Source: Paenibacillus physcomitrellae (lineage in GTDB: Bacteria > Bacillota > Bacilli > Paenibacillales > Paenibacillaceae). Taken from it: 64,000 bases of DNA. The stretch spans positions 620,001-684,000 of the forward strand of contig NZ_CP022584.1 in the NCBI RefSeq assembly GCF_002240225.1, in the 5' to 3' direction. A program made the translations under genes and the position numbers. Positions 54,860-62,769 of the stretch are shown in pieces. Numbering within the stretch: position 1 is the stretch's first letter; each line of letters begins with the position of its first letter. Below the pieces are notes generated by a model, which was given only the letters and a program-made list of their open reading frames with translations, was not told the DNA's origin and did no database searches.

Positions 54860-55366
54860 GTGAAACTTCATTTCGTAAAGGTGAATCATACAGAACAAAT
54901 TGCTGATTTAGCTCCATTGGCGGCGGAAATCTGGCGTGAACATTATATTACTATCATCACCATGGAGCAGATTGATTACATGATCGATAAATTTCAATCT
55001 GTTGCCGCTATCACGGACCAAATCCAGCAGCAAGGTTACGAGTATTATTTATTCCAGCAGGATGGGGTCAATGTTGGATATATGTCGGTCAAACCCGAAG
55101 AAGGCAAGCTGTTTCTGAGCAAGTTTTATATCGCTAAAGAGCACCGGGGGAACGGTTATTCAAGCCAGGCCTTTGCTTTCCTGGAACAGTTGTGCAAGGA
55201 TCGCAAACTAAGCCATATCTGGCTGACGGTCAATCGTTATAATACAAACAGCATAGCGGTATATGAGCGCAAAGGCTTCCGTTCCATCCGGGAGCAAAAA
55301 GCCGATATCGGCAGCGGATTTGTGATGGATGATTTTATTATGGAGAAGGAAGTTCAGGTTTCATGA
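54860..55366 (+). CDS. GNAT family N-acetyltransferase
   Basis: A 168-residue acetyl-CoA-dependent acetyltransferase. The acetyl-CoA loop is HRGNGYSSQAFAFLE (about residues 94-108), preceded by the beta-4 strand FLSKFYIA, and the C-terminal strand pair NRYNTNSIAVYERKGF is typical. It starts with GTG 54860 after GAGAGGAAGGGACAGGCT. The nucleotidyltransferase gene follows after 24 bp, so they are likely cotranscribed. Substrate unknown; small amines or antibiotics are possible. Confidence 0.9.
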   Translation: MKLHFVKVNHTEQIADLAPLAAEIWREHYITIITMEQIDYMIDKFQSVAAITDQIQQQGYEYYLFQQDGVNVGYMSVKPEEGKLFLSKFYIAKEHRGNGYSSQAFAFLEQLCKDRKLSHIWLTVNRYNTNSIAVYERKGFRSIREQKADIGSGFVMDDFIMEKEVQVS

Positions 55367-55390
55367 GAGGGAGAAGGAGTATACGGCCGA

Positions 55391-55936
55391 GTGGAAACCC
55401 AGTTTAAGCAATATATATCTGAATACGATGATTTGCTGCGAGATTTACGCTTAGTAAAGCAGCTTCAATTGCCCCAAAGTTATATCGCAGCCGGGTATAT
55501 CAGAAATTATGTTTGGGACAGACTTCATGGATTTGACTATCGGGGGCGGCACAGCGATATTGACGTCGTTTATTATGACCCCGCCGATTGTTCGGAGGAA
55601 AGGGATGCAAGGCTGGAGGATGAGCTGAAAAGTCTCACCGGTAATCCTAAATGGTCCGTCAAGAATCAGGCCAGGATGCATGTGCGAAATGGGGAACAGC
55701 CTTATTCCTCAACTTGGGATGCTATGAGAAGATGGCCGGAGGTCGCAACCGCAGTTGGAGCGAGTATGGGTGAGGAAGGCCAGGTTCAGTTCATTTGCCC
55801 GTATGGGGTAAAGGATCTGTTTGAATTAATCATAAGGCGCAGTCCGCTCTTCCCGGATAGGGCATATTATTTGGAACGTGTTCACAAGAAGGAATGGAAG
55901 AAGCAGTGGCCTTTGCTGAACGTCATTGAAGATTAA
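55391..55936 (+). CDS. nucleotidyltransferase family protein (DUF925)
   Basis: A 181-residue protein of the NTP_transf_6/DUF925 family. The AAGYIRNYVWDRLHGF segment (residues 33-48) followed by SDIDVVYYDP, with Asp56 and Asp58 as probable metal ligands, is diagnostic; the C-terminal YGVKDLFELIIRRSPLFP is also conserved. GTG 55391 is the only nearby start, with AAGGAG eleven bases upstream. It is paired with the preceding GNAT gene. The molecule it modifies is not known. Confidence 0.87.
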   Translation: METQFKQYISEYDDLLRDLRLVKQLQLPQSYIAAGYIRNYVWDRLHGFDYRGRHSDIDVVYYDPADCSEERDARLEDELKSLTGNPKWSVKNQARMHVRNGEQPYSSTWDAMRRWPEVATAVGASMGEEGQVQFICPYGVKDLFELIIRRSPLFPDRAYYLERVHKKEWKKQWPLLNVIED

Positions 55937-55977
55937 AATGTTTACGCCAAGCTAAAAAGAAAGAATCCCGCTAAAGA

Positions 55978-56005
55978 AGTCGCCTGTAGGGCGGCTTTTT
56001 TTTGT
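55978..56005 (+). terminator. intrinsic terminator
   Basis: GTCGCC pairs with GGCGGC (one G-U pair), followed by eight T residues. The remaining part of the 387-bp gap to the ger operon holds only a 22-codon open frame at 56083-56151 and no clear promoter. Confidence 0.78.
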
Positions 56006-56323
56006 GTTGATAATAGTTGATATTGAAGGAATACTGGGGGGAGGATTTTGATTTTAAACGCTGGAGGAAGGGAGTGTAATAGATGGATTTGCCGTACATG
56101 AAGAGCTATGAAAGGAATATTTCTGTTTTGCTGCAAAAGCCTAATCCATAGACCAGACAACCGGGTTCGGTGCAAATCATCAAATACGAACATATGGAAC
56201 GGTAGAACCGAATGTATATATTCCAACTAAATGGAGAATGTAAAAAGAATTAGTAAAAAACTGCCACAACAAATATTTTGGAGAAATATCTTCAGGATAA
56301 GTATCTTCTTAGGAGCTCATGTG

Positions 56324-57817
56324 ATGATGAATAAGAGCAATAACCCTACACCTGACGGCTTTCCCTGTACGATGGAGGAATTCACGGAACTTGTAAGATC
56401 GTCTTTGGGGGAGAGTCCGGATGTTATTTATCGTGAAATGACATTAGGCAATAAACGCGTCGTTATGATATACATCGATGGAATGGGAGATCCACACGAA
56501 ATGCTGGAAGCCATCCATCAGGATATGCCGCTTTATTTGGAGAGGCAGGAGCAGTCCGCTGAGGAGCTCTTATTGCTGCTCAAAGAACGAACGATTACAT
56601 TGGGAAAGATTGGTGAAGTGAAGACACACGCTGAGCTTGAAGCCAAAATTCTGAGCGGTAATACCCTTGTTTATATTGATGGATTAGATACGGCTCTTTA
56701 CGTAGGAACGGAGGCCTTGAAGCAGCGCGGCGTTGAAGAAGCCACTTCCCAGTCTGTGGTAAGGGGACCAAGGGAAGGTTTCACGGAATCGCTTCGGGAG
56801 AACACGGCACTGGTAAGAAGACGGATCCAAAGTCGAAAGCTCCAGCTTGAAGAACGAAAAATCGGAGACAATACGAACACGCAGATTGCCATTATGTACA
56901 TGCAAGGGCTGTGTGATATTGAGGTCCTTAATCAACTAAGAGAACGGCTGGACCAAATTCGTTTGGACAGCGTACTTGAGAGCAACTATATCGAAGAGAT
57001 GATTCAGGATCGGAGTTATAGTCCTTTTCCTACCGTGTACAATTCAGAGCGTCCGGATGTTATTGCCTCAGCACTACTGGAAGGCCGAATCGCGATCTTC
57101 GTTGAAGGGACGCCTTTTGTATTAGTTGTACCGGCCTTATTCGCCCAATTCTTCCAGTCCAGCGAGGACTATTACCAGCGCGGAGACTTCTCCAGTCTTG
57201 TCCGCCTTCTCCGGTACCTATGCTTCGGCATCGCACTTCTAACCCCTTCATTCTATATCGCAATCACAACCTTTCATCAGGAGATGCTTCCGACCAATCT
57301 GCTCATCAGCTTAATCGGTCAACGGGAAGGGGTTCCGTTTCCGGCGTTTGTAGAAGCGCTTATCATGGAGATCACCTTTGAGATTTTAAGGGAAGCGGGA
57401 ATCCGGCTGCCTAAATCGATCGGGCAGTCTGTCTCCATCGTAGGAACTCTGGTCATAGGCCAAGCAGCCGTGGAAGCCGGATTGGTATCCGCTGCCATGG
57501 TTATCGTCGTATCGATCACCGCCATTTCCAATTTTGCTCTTCCATCTTTTAATCTCGGCATTTCCACGCGGGTTCTTCGTTTTGTTCTTATGGGAATTGG
57601 TGCTTCATTTGGTTTGTACGGCATGATTATTGCTTTGATCATCCTTGGACTACATCTTTGCAGTCTGGAATCGATGGGGGTTCCGTATATGACTTCTTTT
57701 GCTCCTTTTCGTTGGAGAAGTCAAAAAGACGCTATGCTTCGATTGTCTCAGCGAACAAAAAAGAAGTATCTGAATATGCTTGATGCTCATAAAAATGGCG
57801 GACGATCAAGAATCTAA
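56324..57817 (+). CDS. spore germination receptor subunit A (GerA family)
   Basis: A 497-residue A subunit of a nutrient germinant receptor of the spore inner membrane. A hydrophilic N-terminal domain (to about 240) with VGEVKTHAELEAKILSGNTL and a conserved QSVVRGPREGFTESLREN is followed by about five helices and a short basic tail. ATG 56324 is taken because AGGAG at 56311 is eight bases upstream; the longer frame from 56231 has no site. Genes for C, D and B subunits follow. In the GerA family, A forms the channel-like oligomer that opens on germinant binding. The germinant is unknown. Confidence 0.94.
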   Translation: MMNKSNNPTPDGFPCTMEEFTELVRSSLGESPDVIYREMTLGNKRVVMIYIDGMGDPHEMLEAIHQDMPLYLERQEQSAEELLLLLKERTITLGKIGEVKTHAELEAKILSGNTLVYIDGLDTALYVGTEALKQRGVEEATSQSVVRGPREGFTESLRENTALVRRRIQSRKLQLEERKIGDNTNTQIAIMYMQGLCDIEVLNQLRERLDQIRLDSVLESNYIEEMIQDRSYSPFPTVYNSERPDVIASALLEGRIAIFVEGTPFVLVVPALFAQFFQSSEDYYQRGDFSSLVRLLRYLCFGIALLTPSFYIAITTFHQEMLPTNLLISLIGQREGVPFPAFVEALIMEITFEILREAGIRLPKSIGQSVSIVGTLVIGQAAVEAGLVSAAMVIVVSITAISNFALPSFNLGISTRVLRFVLMGIGASFGLYGMIIALIILGLHLCSLESMGVPYMTSFAPFRWRSQKDAMLRLSQRTKKKYLNMLDAHKNGGRSRI

Positions 57818-57838
57818 TCAAGATAAGGATGATCCAGA

Positions 57839-59038
57839 ATGCTGGGAAGACTGATGCTCATAACCCTTCTTCTCATCGGTGTCCTTTTCACTCCGGGTTG
57901 TTGGAGCCGGAAAGAGCTGAATGAACTTGCCGTCGTTATGGCTCTGGGAATCGACAAAGTAGAAGGCGGGTATGCCGTAACGGCTCAAGTGCTTAATTCC
58001 GGTGAAACAGATACTAAGCGGGGAGCCTCAATGGGGAGTCTGCCCGTCATTACTTATTTTTCAGTCGGCAAAACCATCCCGGATGCCCTTCAGCGTATGC
58101 ATGGTCTGGCACCGCGAACCTTATATTTGTCTCATCTGAGGGTCCTCATCTTTGGCGAAAAGCTGGCCCGGGCGGGACTGGGAGATGTCATGGATTTTAT
58201 AGCGCGGAATTACCAACTGCGCACGGATTTTTTTCTGCTTGTGACCAAAGCAGGCCACGCTTCCGAGATCCTTGATGTTGTGACCCCTTTCGAATACATT
58301 CCGGCCGGTTCGATTTACTCGTCTATTCTGGTTTCCCATGATAAATGGGCTGCGACAGGGAAAGTTACGCTCCAGCAGTTTATTACCGAACTCAAACGTG
58401 ACGGTTCAGACCCTGTGTTATCGGGTGTACGGCTGAGCGGGGATCAAAACAAAGGGAAAAGCATCGATAACGTAAAAAAGATTACGCCAGATACGCTGAT
58501 TGAGCACACTGGATTAGGCGTTTTTAAAGGAGACCGTCTGGTGGGCTGGTTAGAGGAAGCTCCCAGCAAAGCTGTAAATTATGTTCTTAATGAAGTGGAC
58601 AGCACCGGGGGAGTTATCGTATTTCCTGAAGGCGTTATTGGTTTTAACGTAAACCAGGCCACCAGCTCGTTACAGGTTTCTTTTAATGAAGAGGGAATTC
58701 CTGAATTTAAGGTTCGTATAAAAGTTGAAGCGGATCTGAGTACCATTCAATTCCCGATGGACCTTAGCCAACCTTCTACTATTACAGAAATAGAGAAACG
58801 GATTGAAGAGAAATATAATACGATGATCAGCAGATCCATCCAAAATGTTCAGGTCCGTTACGGAGCCGACGTCTTCGGGTTTGGAGAAGCTTTGCACCGG
58901 AAATACCCAAAGAAATGGAGAAAGTATAGAGACAATTGGGAGGAGCATTTCAAGAAGATGAAGGTAAACGTCGACACGAAGGTTGCGATACGGAGAATCG
59001 GTTCCATTGTTCAGCCGATCAGCAGGGAGTCTAAATAA
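57839..59038 (+). CDS. spore germination receptor subunit C (Ger(x)C lipoprotein)
   Basis: A 399-residue lipoprotein of the GerC family. The signal peptide ends in LIGVLFTPGCW with lipidated Cys21, directly followed by the family start SRKELNELAVVMALGID. The C-terminal region (GVFKGDRLVGWLEEAPSKAV near residue 230, then long amphipathic helices) is typical. It starts 22 bp after the A subunit gene. It is anchored on the outer face of the spore inner membrane and needed for receptor function. Confidence 0.94.
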   Translation: MLGRLMLITLLLIGVLFTPGCWSRKELNELAVVMALGIDKVEGGYAVTAQVLNSGETDTKRGASMGSLPVITYFSVGKTIPDALQRMHGLAPRTLYLSHLRVLIFGEKLARAGLGDVMDFIARNYQLRTDFFLLVTKAGHASEILDVVTPFEYIPAGSIYSSILVSHDKWAATGKVTLQQFITELKRDGSDPVLSGVRLSGDQNKGKSIDNVKKITPDTLIEHTGLGVFKGDRLVGWLEEAPSKAVNYVLNEVDSTGGVIVFPEGVIGFNVNQATSSLQVSFNEEGIPEFKVRIKVEADLSTIQFPMDLSQPSTITEIEKRIEEKYNTMISRSIQNVQVRYGADVFGFGEALHRKYPKKWRKYRDNWEEHFKKMKVNVDTKVAIRRIGSIVQPISRESK

Positions 59039-59039
59039 C

Positions 59040-59261
59040 ATGAATTGGAATCTGCCTCTTCTGTTGGTGCTGGCCTTTTCTTTGATCGAAGGGATTTGGA
59101 GGAGCATCAAGCAGCGATATCTTGCGGATACCCTGGTCTTCTTCTCCATCTGGGGTCTTGCATTAATCACTGTAATTGCCGATATGCTGCAATTTTCGGG
59201 TCTGAGGCCTTTGGATTGGATCGGTTTTGTTATGCAGCCTATTAATAAATTTATGCCCTGA
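59040..59261 (+). CDS. small two-helix membrane protein, ger operon D subunit type
   Basis: A 73-residue protein with two hydrophobic helices (about 3-17 and 31-48) separated by IWRSIKQRY, ending in FVMQPINKFMP. ATG 59040 begins one base after the gerC stop. Small two-helix D subunits are known in some germinant receptor operons of Bacillus, where they modulate the response; size, topology and position fit. I name it by context, since the sequence is too short for firm family assignment. The B subunit gene starts 17 bp downstream. Confidence 0.72.
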   Translation: MNWNLPLLLVLAFSLIEGIWRSIKQRYLADTLVFFSIWGLALITVIADMLQFSGLRPLDWIGFVMQPINKFMP

Positions 59262-59278
59262 GAGAAAGGAGTGTTTAC

Positions 59279-60373
59279 GTGATAAACCAGAATCAGATTT
59301 TTCCTAGGCAATTTTTTGTCCTGACATTTGGGCTGGTTGTAGGTACCTCCATCCTGGTAACGCCCTCTGGTTTGGCCCACACGGCTAGAGAGGACGCTTG
59401 GATGGCTTCGTTAGTCAGTTTGTCAATCAATGTTCTGACAGTACTGCTCTATATAGGGATCACCCGTTTATATCCGGGGAGAACGATCTTTCAGATCCAT
59501 GAGGATGTTCTCGGCAAAGCCTTAGGGAAACTGCTTAATCTGCTTTATCTGTTTTATTTTCTTATCTTGACCGGTACCTTACTTGGAAACCTCGGCTTTT
59601 TTCTGTCCAGTGAAATGATGCCTGAGACGCCGATTGAAGCGATTCAAATCATCTTCTTAGTGGCAGCTATCGTCTGCGCTCATAAAGGTATAATCATTTT
59701 GGCCAGAGTAAGCGAATTGATGTTTCCTTGGATCATCCTTCTCTTCCTTATACTGGTTGGCGCATTAATCCCGCAAATTCATTGGAATTACATCAAACCT
59801 GTTCTAGAAGACGGCTGGATTCCTGTCTTTAAGGCAGGGATTCATTCCTCCATGTTTGAAGAAATGATTGTCATGCTGACTTTTATTTCGATGGTCAACG
59901 AAAAGAAGAGCAGGGAAAGGTTGTATGTCATGGGCACAATAACGGGCGGATTGGTGCTCTCTATTATCGTACTGCTGAGCGTGCTTGTGCTGGGCATCGA
60001 ACAAACGGAAAACAGCACGTTCCCAGCTTTCGCTCTGGCCAAAACGATCAACGTCGGTAATTTCTTTCAAAGGGTCGAGGGTATTTTGATTACGATCTGG
60101 ATCCTGACTTTTTTTATTAAGATTTCCTTGTTGTTCCTATCGATGCTCCATGGCCTGCAGGTTACGTTTGGGCTTAAGGATCACAAACCGTTCATATATC
60201 CCTTAGCTATTCTGTTTGTCATTGTGGCTTGGAATACGTATACCAATACGGTATATGTAGCTAACATCATACAAAGCGTTTGGGTCGGGTACGCAACGCT
60301 GCATCTGGCAGCGATTCCCATGATCATTTGGCTGATTGGATGGGTAAGAAGAAAAGTCAGCCACTCTTCATGA
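59279..60373 (+). CDS. spore germination receptor subunit B (GerAB family permease)
   Basis: A 364-residue, ten-helix protein of the GerAB/APC superfamily that binds the germinant. The N-terminal QIFPRQFFVLTFGLVVGTSI and WMASLVSLSINVLTVLLYIG are typical of endospore germination permeases. It starts with GTG 59279 after AAAGGAGTGTTTAC. The operon order A-C-D-B places it last, after the small D-type gene. Which amino acid or sugar it binds cannot be told. No terminator hairpin is obvious between its stop and the xylanase promoter. Confidence 0.93.
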   Translation: MINQNQIFPRQFFVLTFGLVVGTSILVTPSGLAHTAREDAWMASLVSLSINVLTVLLYIGITRLYPGRTIFQIHEDVLGKALGKLLNLLYLFYFLILTGTLLGNLGFFLSSEMMPETPIEAIQIIFLVAAIVCAHKGIIILARVSELMFPWIILLFLILVGALIPQIHWNYIKPVLEDGWIPVFKAGIHSSMFEEMIVMLTFISMVNEKKSRERLYVMGTITGGLVLSIIVLLSVLVLGIEQTENSTFPAFALAKTINVGNFFQRVEGILITIWILTFFIKISLLFLSMLHGLQVTFGLKDHKPFIYPLAILFVIVAWNTYTNTVYVANIIQSVWVGYATLHLAAIPMIIWLIGWVRRKVSHSS

Positions 60374-60421
60374 TTTCAAAAAATCTTTAATCTGAGGGGG
60401 ATTAACCTTTAATTTGTCAGG

Positions 60422-60466
60422 TTGTTTTGTATGCGCTTACTTTCTATAATTTGGCTAGAAAGGAGG
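60422..60466 (+). promoter_or_regulatory. xylanase promoter with cre-like site and STAB-SD-like leader
   Basis: TTGTTT (60422-60427) and TATAAT (60445-60450) are 17 bp apart. TGTATGCGCTTACT (60428-60441) in the spacer differs at two positions from a consensus catabolite-response element, so CcpA repression is likely. GAAAGGAGG (60458-60466) lies at the predicted 5' end of the transcript, about 125 bases before the xylanase start and without a properly spaced start codon. Confidence 0.6.
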
Positions 60467-60590
60467 TGGAAACCAAGAGAGTTGGCGAGCAAAATGAAGA
60501 AGCTGAAGCTGTGACGGACTTCGAGGCAGACAACCACAACAAGAGTAAGCAGGAAGGTACTTACTAAACCAACATTTTAGGAGGTTACTT

Positions 60591-61226
60591 ATGCTTAAAT
60601 TAAAAAAGAAATGGTTGACGGCACTTCTTACTGCTGCAATGACTTTTAGCTTGTTTGGGGCAACTTCTTATGCCGCAACCGACTATTGGCAGAATTGGAC
60701 CGATGGCGGCGGCACCGTAAATGCAACTAACGGATCAGGCGGCAATTTCAGTGTCTCTTGGACAAACAGCGGCAACTTCGTCATCGGCAAAGGCTGGCAG
60801 ACAGGTTCGCCTTCCCGCGTAGTTAACTACAATGCAGGCGTTTTCTCGCCGTCCGGCAACGGGTATTTGGCTTTCTATGGATGGACAAGAAATTCCCTAA
60901 TCGAATATTACGTAGTGGACAACTGGGGAACGTACAGACCGACCGGAACCTTCAAGGGCACTGTCAACAGCGACGGGGGCACTTATGATATCTATACAAA
61001 CACACGCTACAATGCGCCATCCATTGACGGGACCCAAACCTTTACCCAGTACTGGAGTGTCAGACAGTCGAAGAGACCGATCGGCAGCAACGTACAAATT
61101 AATTTCGGCAACCATGTCAACGCTTGGAAAAGCAAAGGCATGAACCTGGGCAGCAGCTGGTCTTACCAGGCCATGGTCGTAGAAGGCTATCAAAGCAGCG
61201 GCAATGCAAACGTAACCGTGTGGTGA
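60591..61226 (+). CDS. xynA: GH11 endo-1,4-beta-xylanase
   Basis: A 211-residue secreted xylanase very close to Bacillus XynA in length and sequence. The signal peptide ends at ATSYA (about residue 28). The beta-jelly-roll contains the nucleophile Glu105 in [13 protein letters not shown] and the acid/base Glu198 in [10 protein letters not shown]; the thumb is [20 protein letters not shown]. It cuts internal xylan linkages outside the cell. Start at 60591 follows TTTTAGGAGGTTACTT. A cre-like site lies in its promoter. The product oligomers could feed the GH43 enzyme at 21717. Confidence 0.97.
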   Translation: MLKLKKKWLTALLTAAMTFSLFGATSYAATDYWQNWTDGGGTVNATNGSGGNFSVSWTNSGNFVIGKGWQTGSPSRVVNYNAGVFSPSGNGYLAFYGWTRNSLIEYYVVDNWGTYRPTGTFKGTVNSDGGTYDIYTNTRYNAPSIDGTQTFTQYWSVRQSKRPIGSNVQINFGNHVNAWKSKGMNLGSSWSYQAMVVEGYQSSGNANVTVW

Positions 61227-61255
61227 TCGGATTCTTTTATATATAACATCATTAT

Positions 61256-61297
61256 GAGGAGCGCCTTGGCTAAGGGTGTGACCGGGAGGCGCTCCTC
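61256..61297 (+). terminator. hairpin after the xylanase gene
   Basis: GAGGAGCGCC pairs perfectly with GGCGCTCCTC around a 22-base loop. CCTATC follows rather than a T-run, so it may protect the mRNA end as much as terminate. Confidence 0.55.
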
Positions 61298-61378
61298 CCT
61301 ATCAACCAAGCAATGATCAGCAGGGCAGCGGCCTTAAGCCGGCAGATTAATAGGGAATTCATTAAAGGAGATCGTGGA

Positions 61379-62242
61379 ATGAAAAATCTATTCATTATCC
61401 TGATCCTGGCCTGTCTCGTGGCCGCTACCGGTTGTTCGCAAGTCACGTCTGGAAAGGAGAAGAATCAGCCTAAGACGGACAAGGATAACTTGGTGCTGGT
61501 GAAAGGCGGGACTTTTACGAATACCAAATCCAATTATTACGGGAACAAGATGACCTTATCCGATTTCTATATCGGCCGATATGAAGTGACCCAGAAAGAG
61601 TGGACTCAAGTCATGGGAAATAATCCTTCCCAATTCCAAGGCGACAACCTTCCGGTAGAAATGGTGAGCTGGTATGACGCTGTTGACTATTGTAACAAGA
61701 GAAGTGAACAAGAGGGGCTGCGGCCTTATTATCATATAGATAAAGATACACTCGATCCGAATAATAAAAGTGAATATGATTTTCTGAAATGGAAGGTCAC
61801 GATCAATGAGGGGGCAAACGGGTATCGTTTGCCGACCGAAGCCGAGTGGGAATATGCCGCAAGCGGCGGCCGGCTCAGCAAAAGCTATACTTACAGCGGA
61901 AGCGATCAGGCAGACGATGTCTCCTGGTATTGGAGAAACTCCGGAGACAAAACCTTATCCGGCGACTGGAGCTGGCCGGCTATCGAAAGCAACAAAGGAA
62001 GGCCGCATACAGCCGGGGAGAAGAAAGCCAATGAGTTAGGTCTGTACGACATGTCAGGCAATGTGCGGGAATGGTGCTGGGACTGGTTTGAGGACGCGGA
62101 GACAGCCAGCGGTTCATACCGGGTCGTGAAAGGCGGCGGCTGGATTGGAGATGTCAACAGCGGTGAAGTGCCTTTTCGCGGGAAATTTGAAGCCAGCGGC
62201 TATGGGCCCGATCAAGGATTTCGGGTCGTCCGAGGGGAATAA
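61379..62242 (+). CDS. lipoprotein with FGE-sulfatase (SUMF1) fold
   Basis: A 287-residue surface lipoprotein. The signal peptide ends in LVAATGC (Cys about 20), and residues about 35-285 have the formylglycine-generating-enzyme fold: YIGRYEVTQKEWTQVMGNNP, the LPVEMVSWYDAVDYCNKRSE block, YRLPTEAEWEYAASGG and MSGNVREWCWDWF. The catalytic Cys near the C-terminus is absent: the usual GFRC reads GFRVVRG. It is therefore not a sulfatase activator; such proteins may bind or modify other ligands. ATG 61379 follows AAAGGAGATCGTGG; the frame upstream of it lacks a signal sequence. No sulfatase is nearby. Confidence 0.88.
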   Translation: MKNLFIILILACLVAATGCSQVTSGKEKNQPKTDKDNLVLVKGGTFTNTKSNYYGNKMTLSDFYIGRYEVTQKEWTQVMGNNPSQFQGDNLPVEMVSWYDAVDYCNKRSEQEGLRPYYHIDKDTLDPNNKSEYDFLKWKVTINEGANGYRLPTEAEWEYAASGGRLSKSYTYSGSDQADDVSWYWRNSGDKTLSGDWSWPAIESNKGRPHTAGEKKANELGLYDMSGNVREWCWDWFEDAETASGSYRVVKGGGWIGDVNSGEVPFRGKFEASGYGPDQGFRVVRGE

Positions 62243-62267
62243 AGGCCCGTGCTGCTGGCAATAAGAC

Positions 62268-62306
62268 AGAAAGAAGACGGTTGCGGCGGCAATCGTCTTC
62301 TTTCTC
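62268..62306 (+). terminator. intrinsic terminator-like hairpin
   Basis: AGAAAGAAGACG pairs perfectly with CGTCTTCTTTCT, with a further TTGC/GCAA inner stem. The T-rich 3' arm takes the place of a separate U-tract. Confidence 0.7.
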
Positions 62307-62328
62307 ATGGAATTAATTATTAATCAAG

Positions 62329-62460
62329 TTAATTAAAATGAGCTTTCATTTCCGACAGGAACGAGGATAAGGCCGGCGTCATTAAAACATCCTTACGTCT
62401 GACGAATACAGTTCTCATAATGGAGGCATCACCCAGAATGTCATGGCAGCGAACCCGGCC
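62329..62460 (-). pseudogene. C-terminal remnant of a LysR regulator
   Basis: On the minus strand, the ~45 codons ending at the stop at 62329 (ILGDASIMRTVFVRRKDVLM, then TPALSSFLSEMKAHF) match the end of LysR effector domains, where an Arg-Thr-Val strand and RKDxxxxPAxxxFxxxxKxHF recur. The DNA-binding domain and most of the effector domain are missing, and no start is present. The upstream DNA changes to a remnant on the other strand. Confidence 0.5.
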
Positions 62461-62479
62461 TTGGTATTCAGGGATGTTG

Positions 62480-62572
62480 TTTGGAAGGGATTGGGTCTGG
62501 TAGCTTGATTTTGGGAGTAGTGGCTTTGACATTCATGCGGGAACAACTCTCTTTAGGGAGAACGCTAACTAG
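62480..62572 (+). pseudogene. C-terminal remnant of a small multidrug resistance (SMR) transporter
   Basis: On the plus strand, VVWKGLG (from about 62473) and, after a one-base shift, SGSLILGVVALTFMREQLSL resemble the third and fourth helices of EmrE/SugE-type proteins (the WxGIG-x-xGxxxxGxxxFxExLSxxR pattern). The frame then runs into unrelated residues. It faces the LysR remnant, so the two are relics of neighbouring or separate genes joined by deletion. Identification rests on a short match. Confidence 0.35.
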
Positions 62573-62643
62573 CAGTAATAATACCTATAGCCGGCAGCAT
62601 CACGACCCTCTTGACGTCATAACATTAAAACAGCAGAGCAGCA

Positions 62644-62676
62644 GGGTTAACCTGCATTAACCTGCTAAATGTTTTT
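62644..62676 (+). other. hairpin upstream of asnA
   Basis: GCAGGGTTAA and TTAACCTGC pair with one bulged base around CCTGCA, followed by TAAATGTTTTT. It resembles a weak terminator or leader hairpin. I find no T-box consensus in the 460 bp before asnA, so the usual tRNA-sensing control of asparagine genes is not seen. Confidence 0.35.
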
Positions 62677-62769
62677 CGAACGGACAAAGCGACAAACGGG
62701 CCCTCTCAACATACACTGTTCTCAAACCTAGGCAAGAGCTTATATTTACAATTTGGGAGGAGCAATTGA

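Noticed and set aside
56083-56151. 22-codon open frame with GGGAG upstream
   Set aside because: Too short and without recognisable sequence or conservation evidence; the following gap also looks noncoding.
60466-60567. 33-codon leader ORF before the xylanase
   Set aside because: Its only start, GTG 60466, overlaps the Shine-Dalgarno-like sequence itself, so initiation there is unlikely; the element is better read as an mRNA stabiliser.
62306-62769. T-box riboswitch before asnA
   Set aside because: No AGGGTGG-type T-box sequence or specifier-loop arrangement is visible; only gene relics and a weak hairpin.
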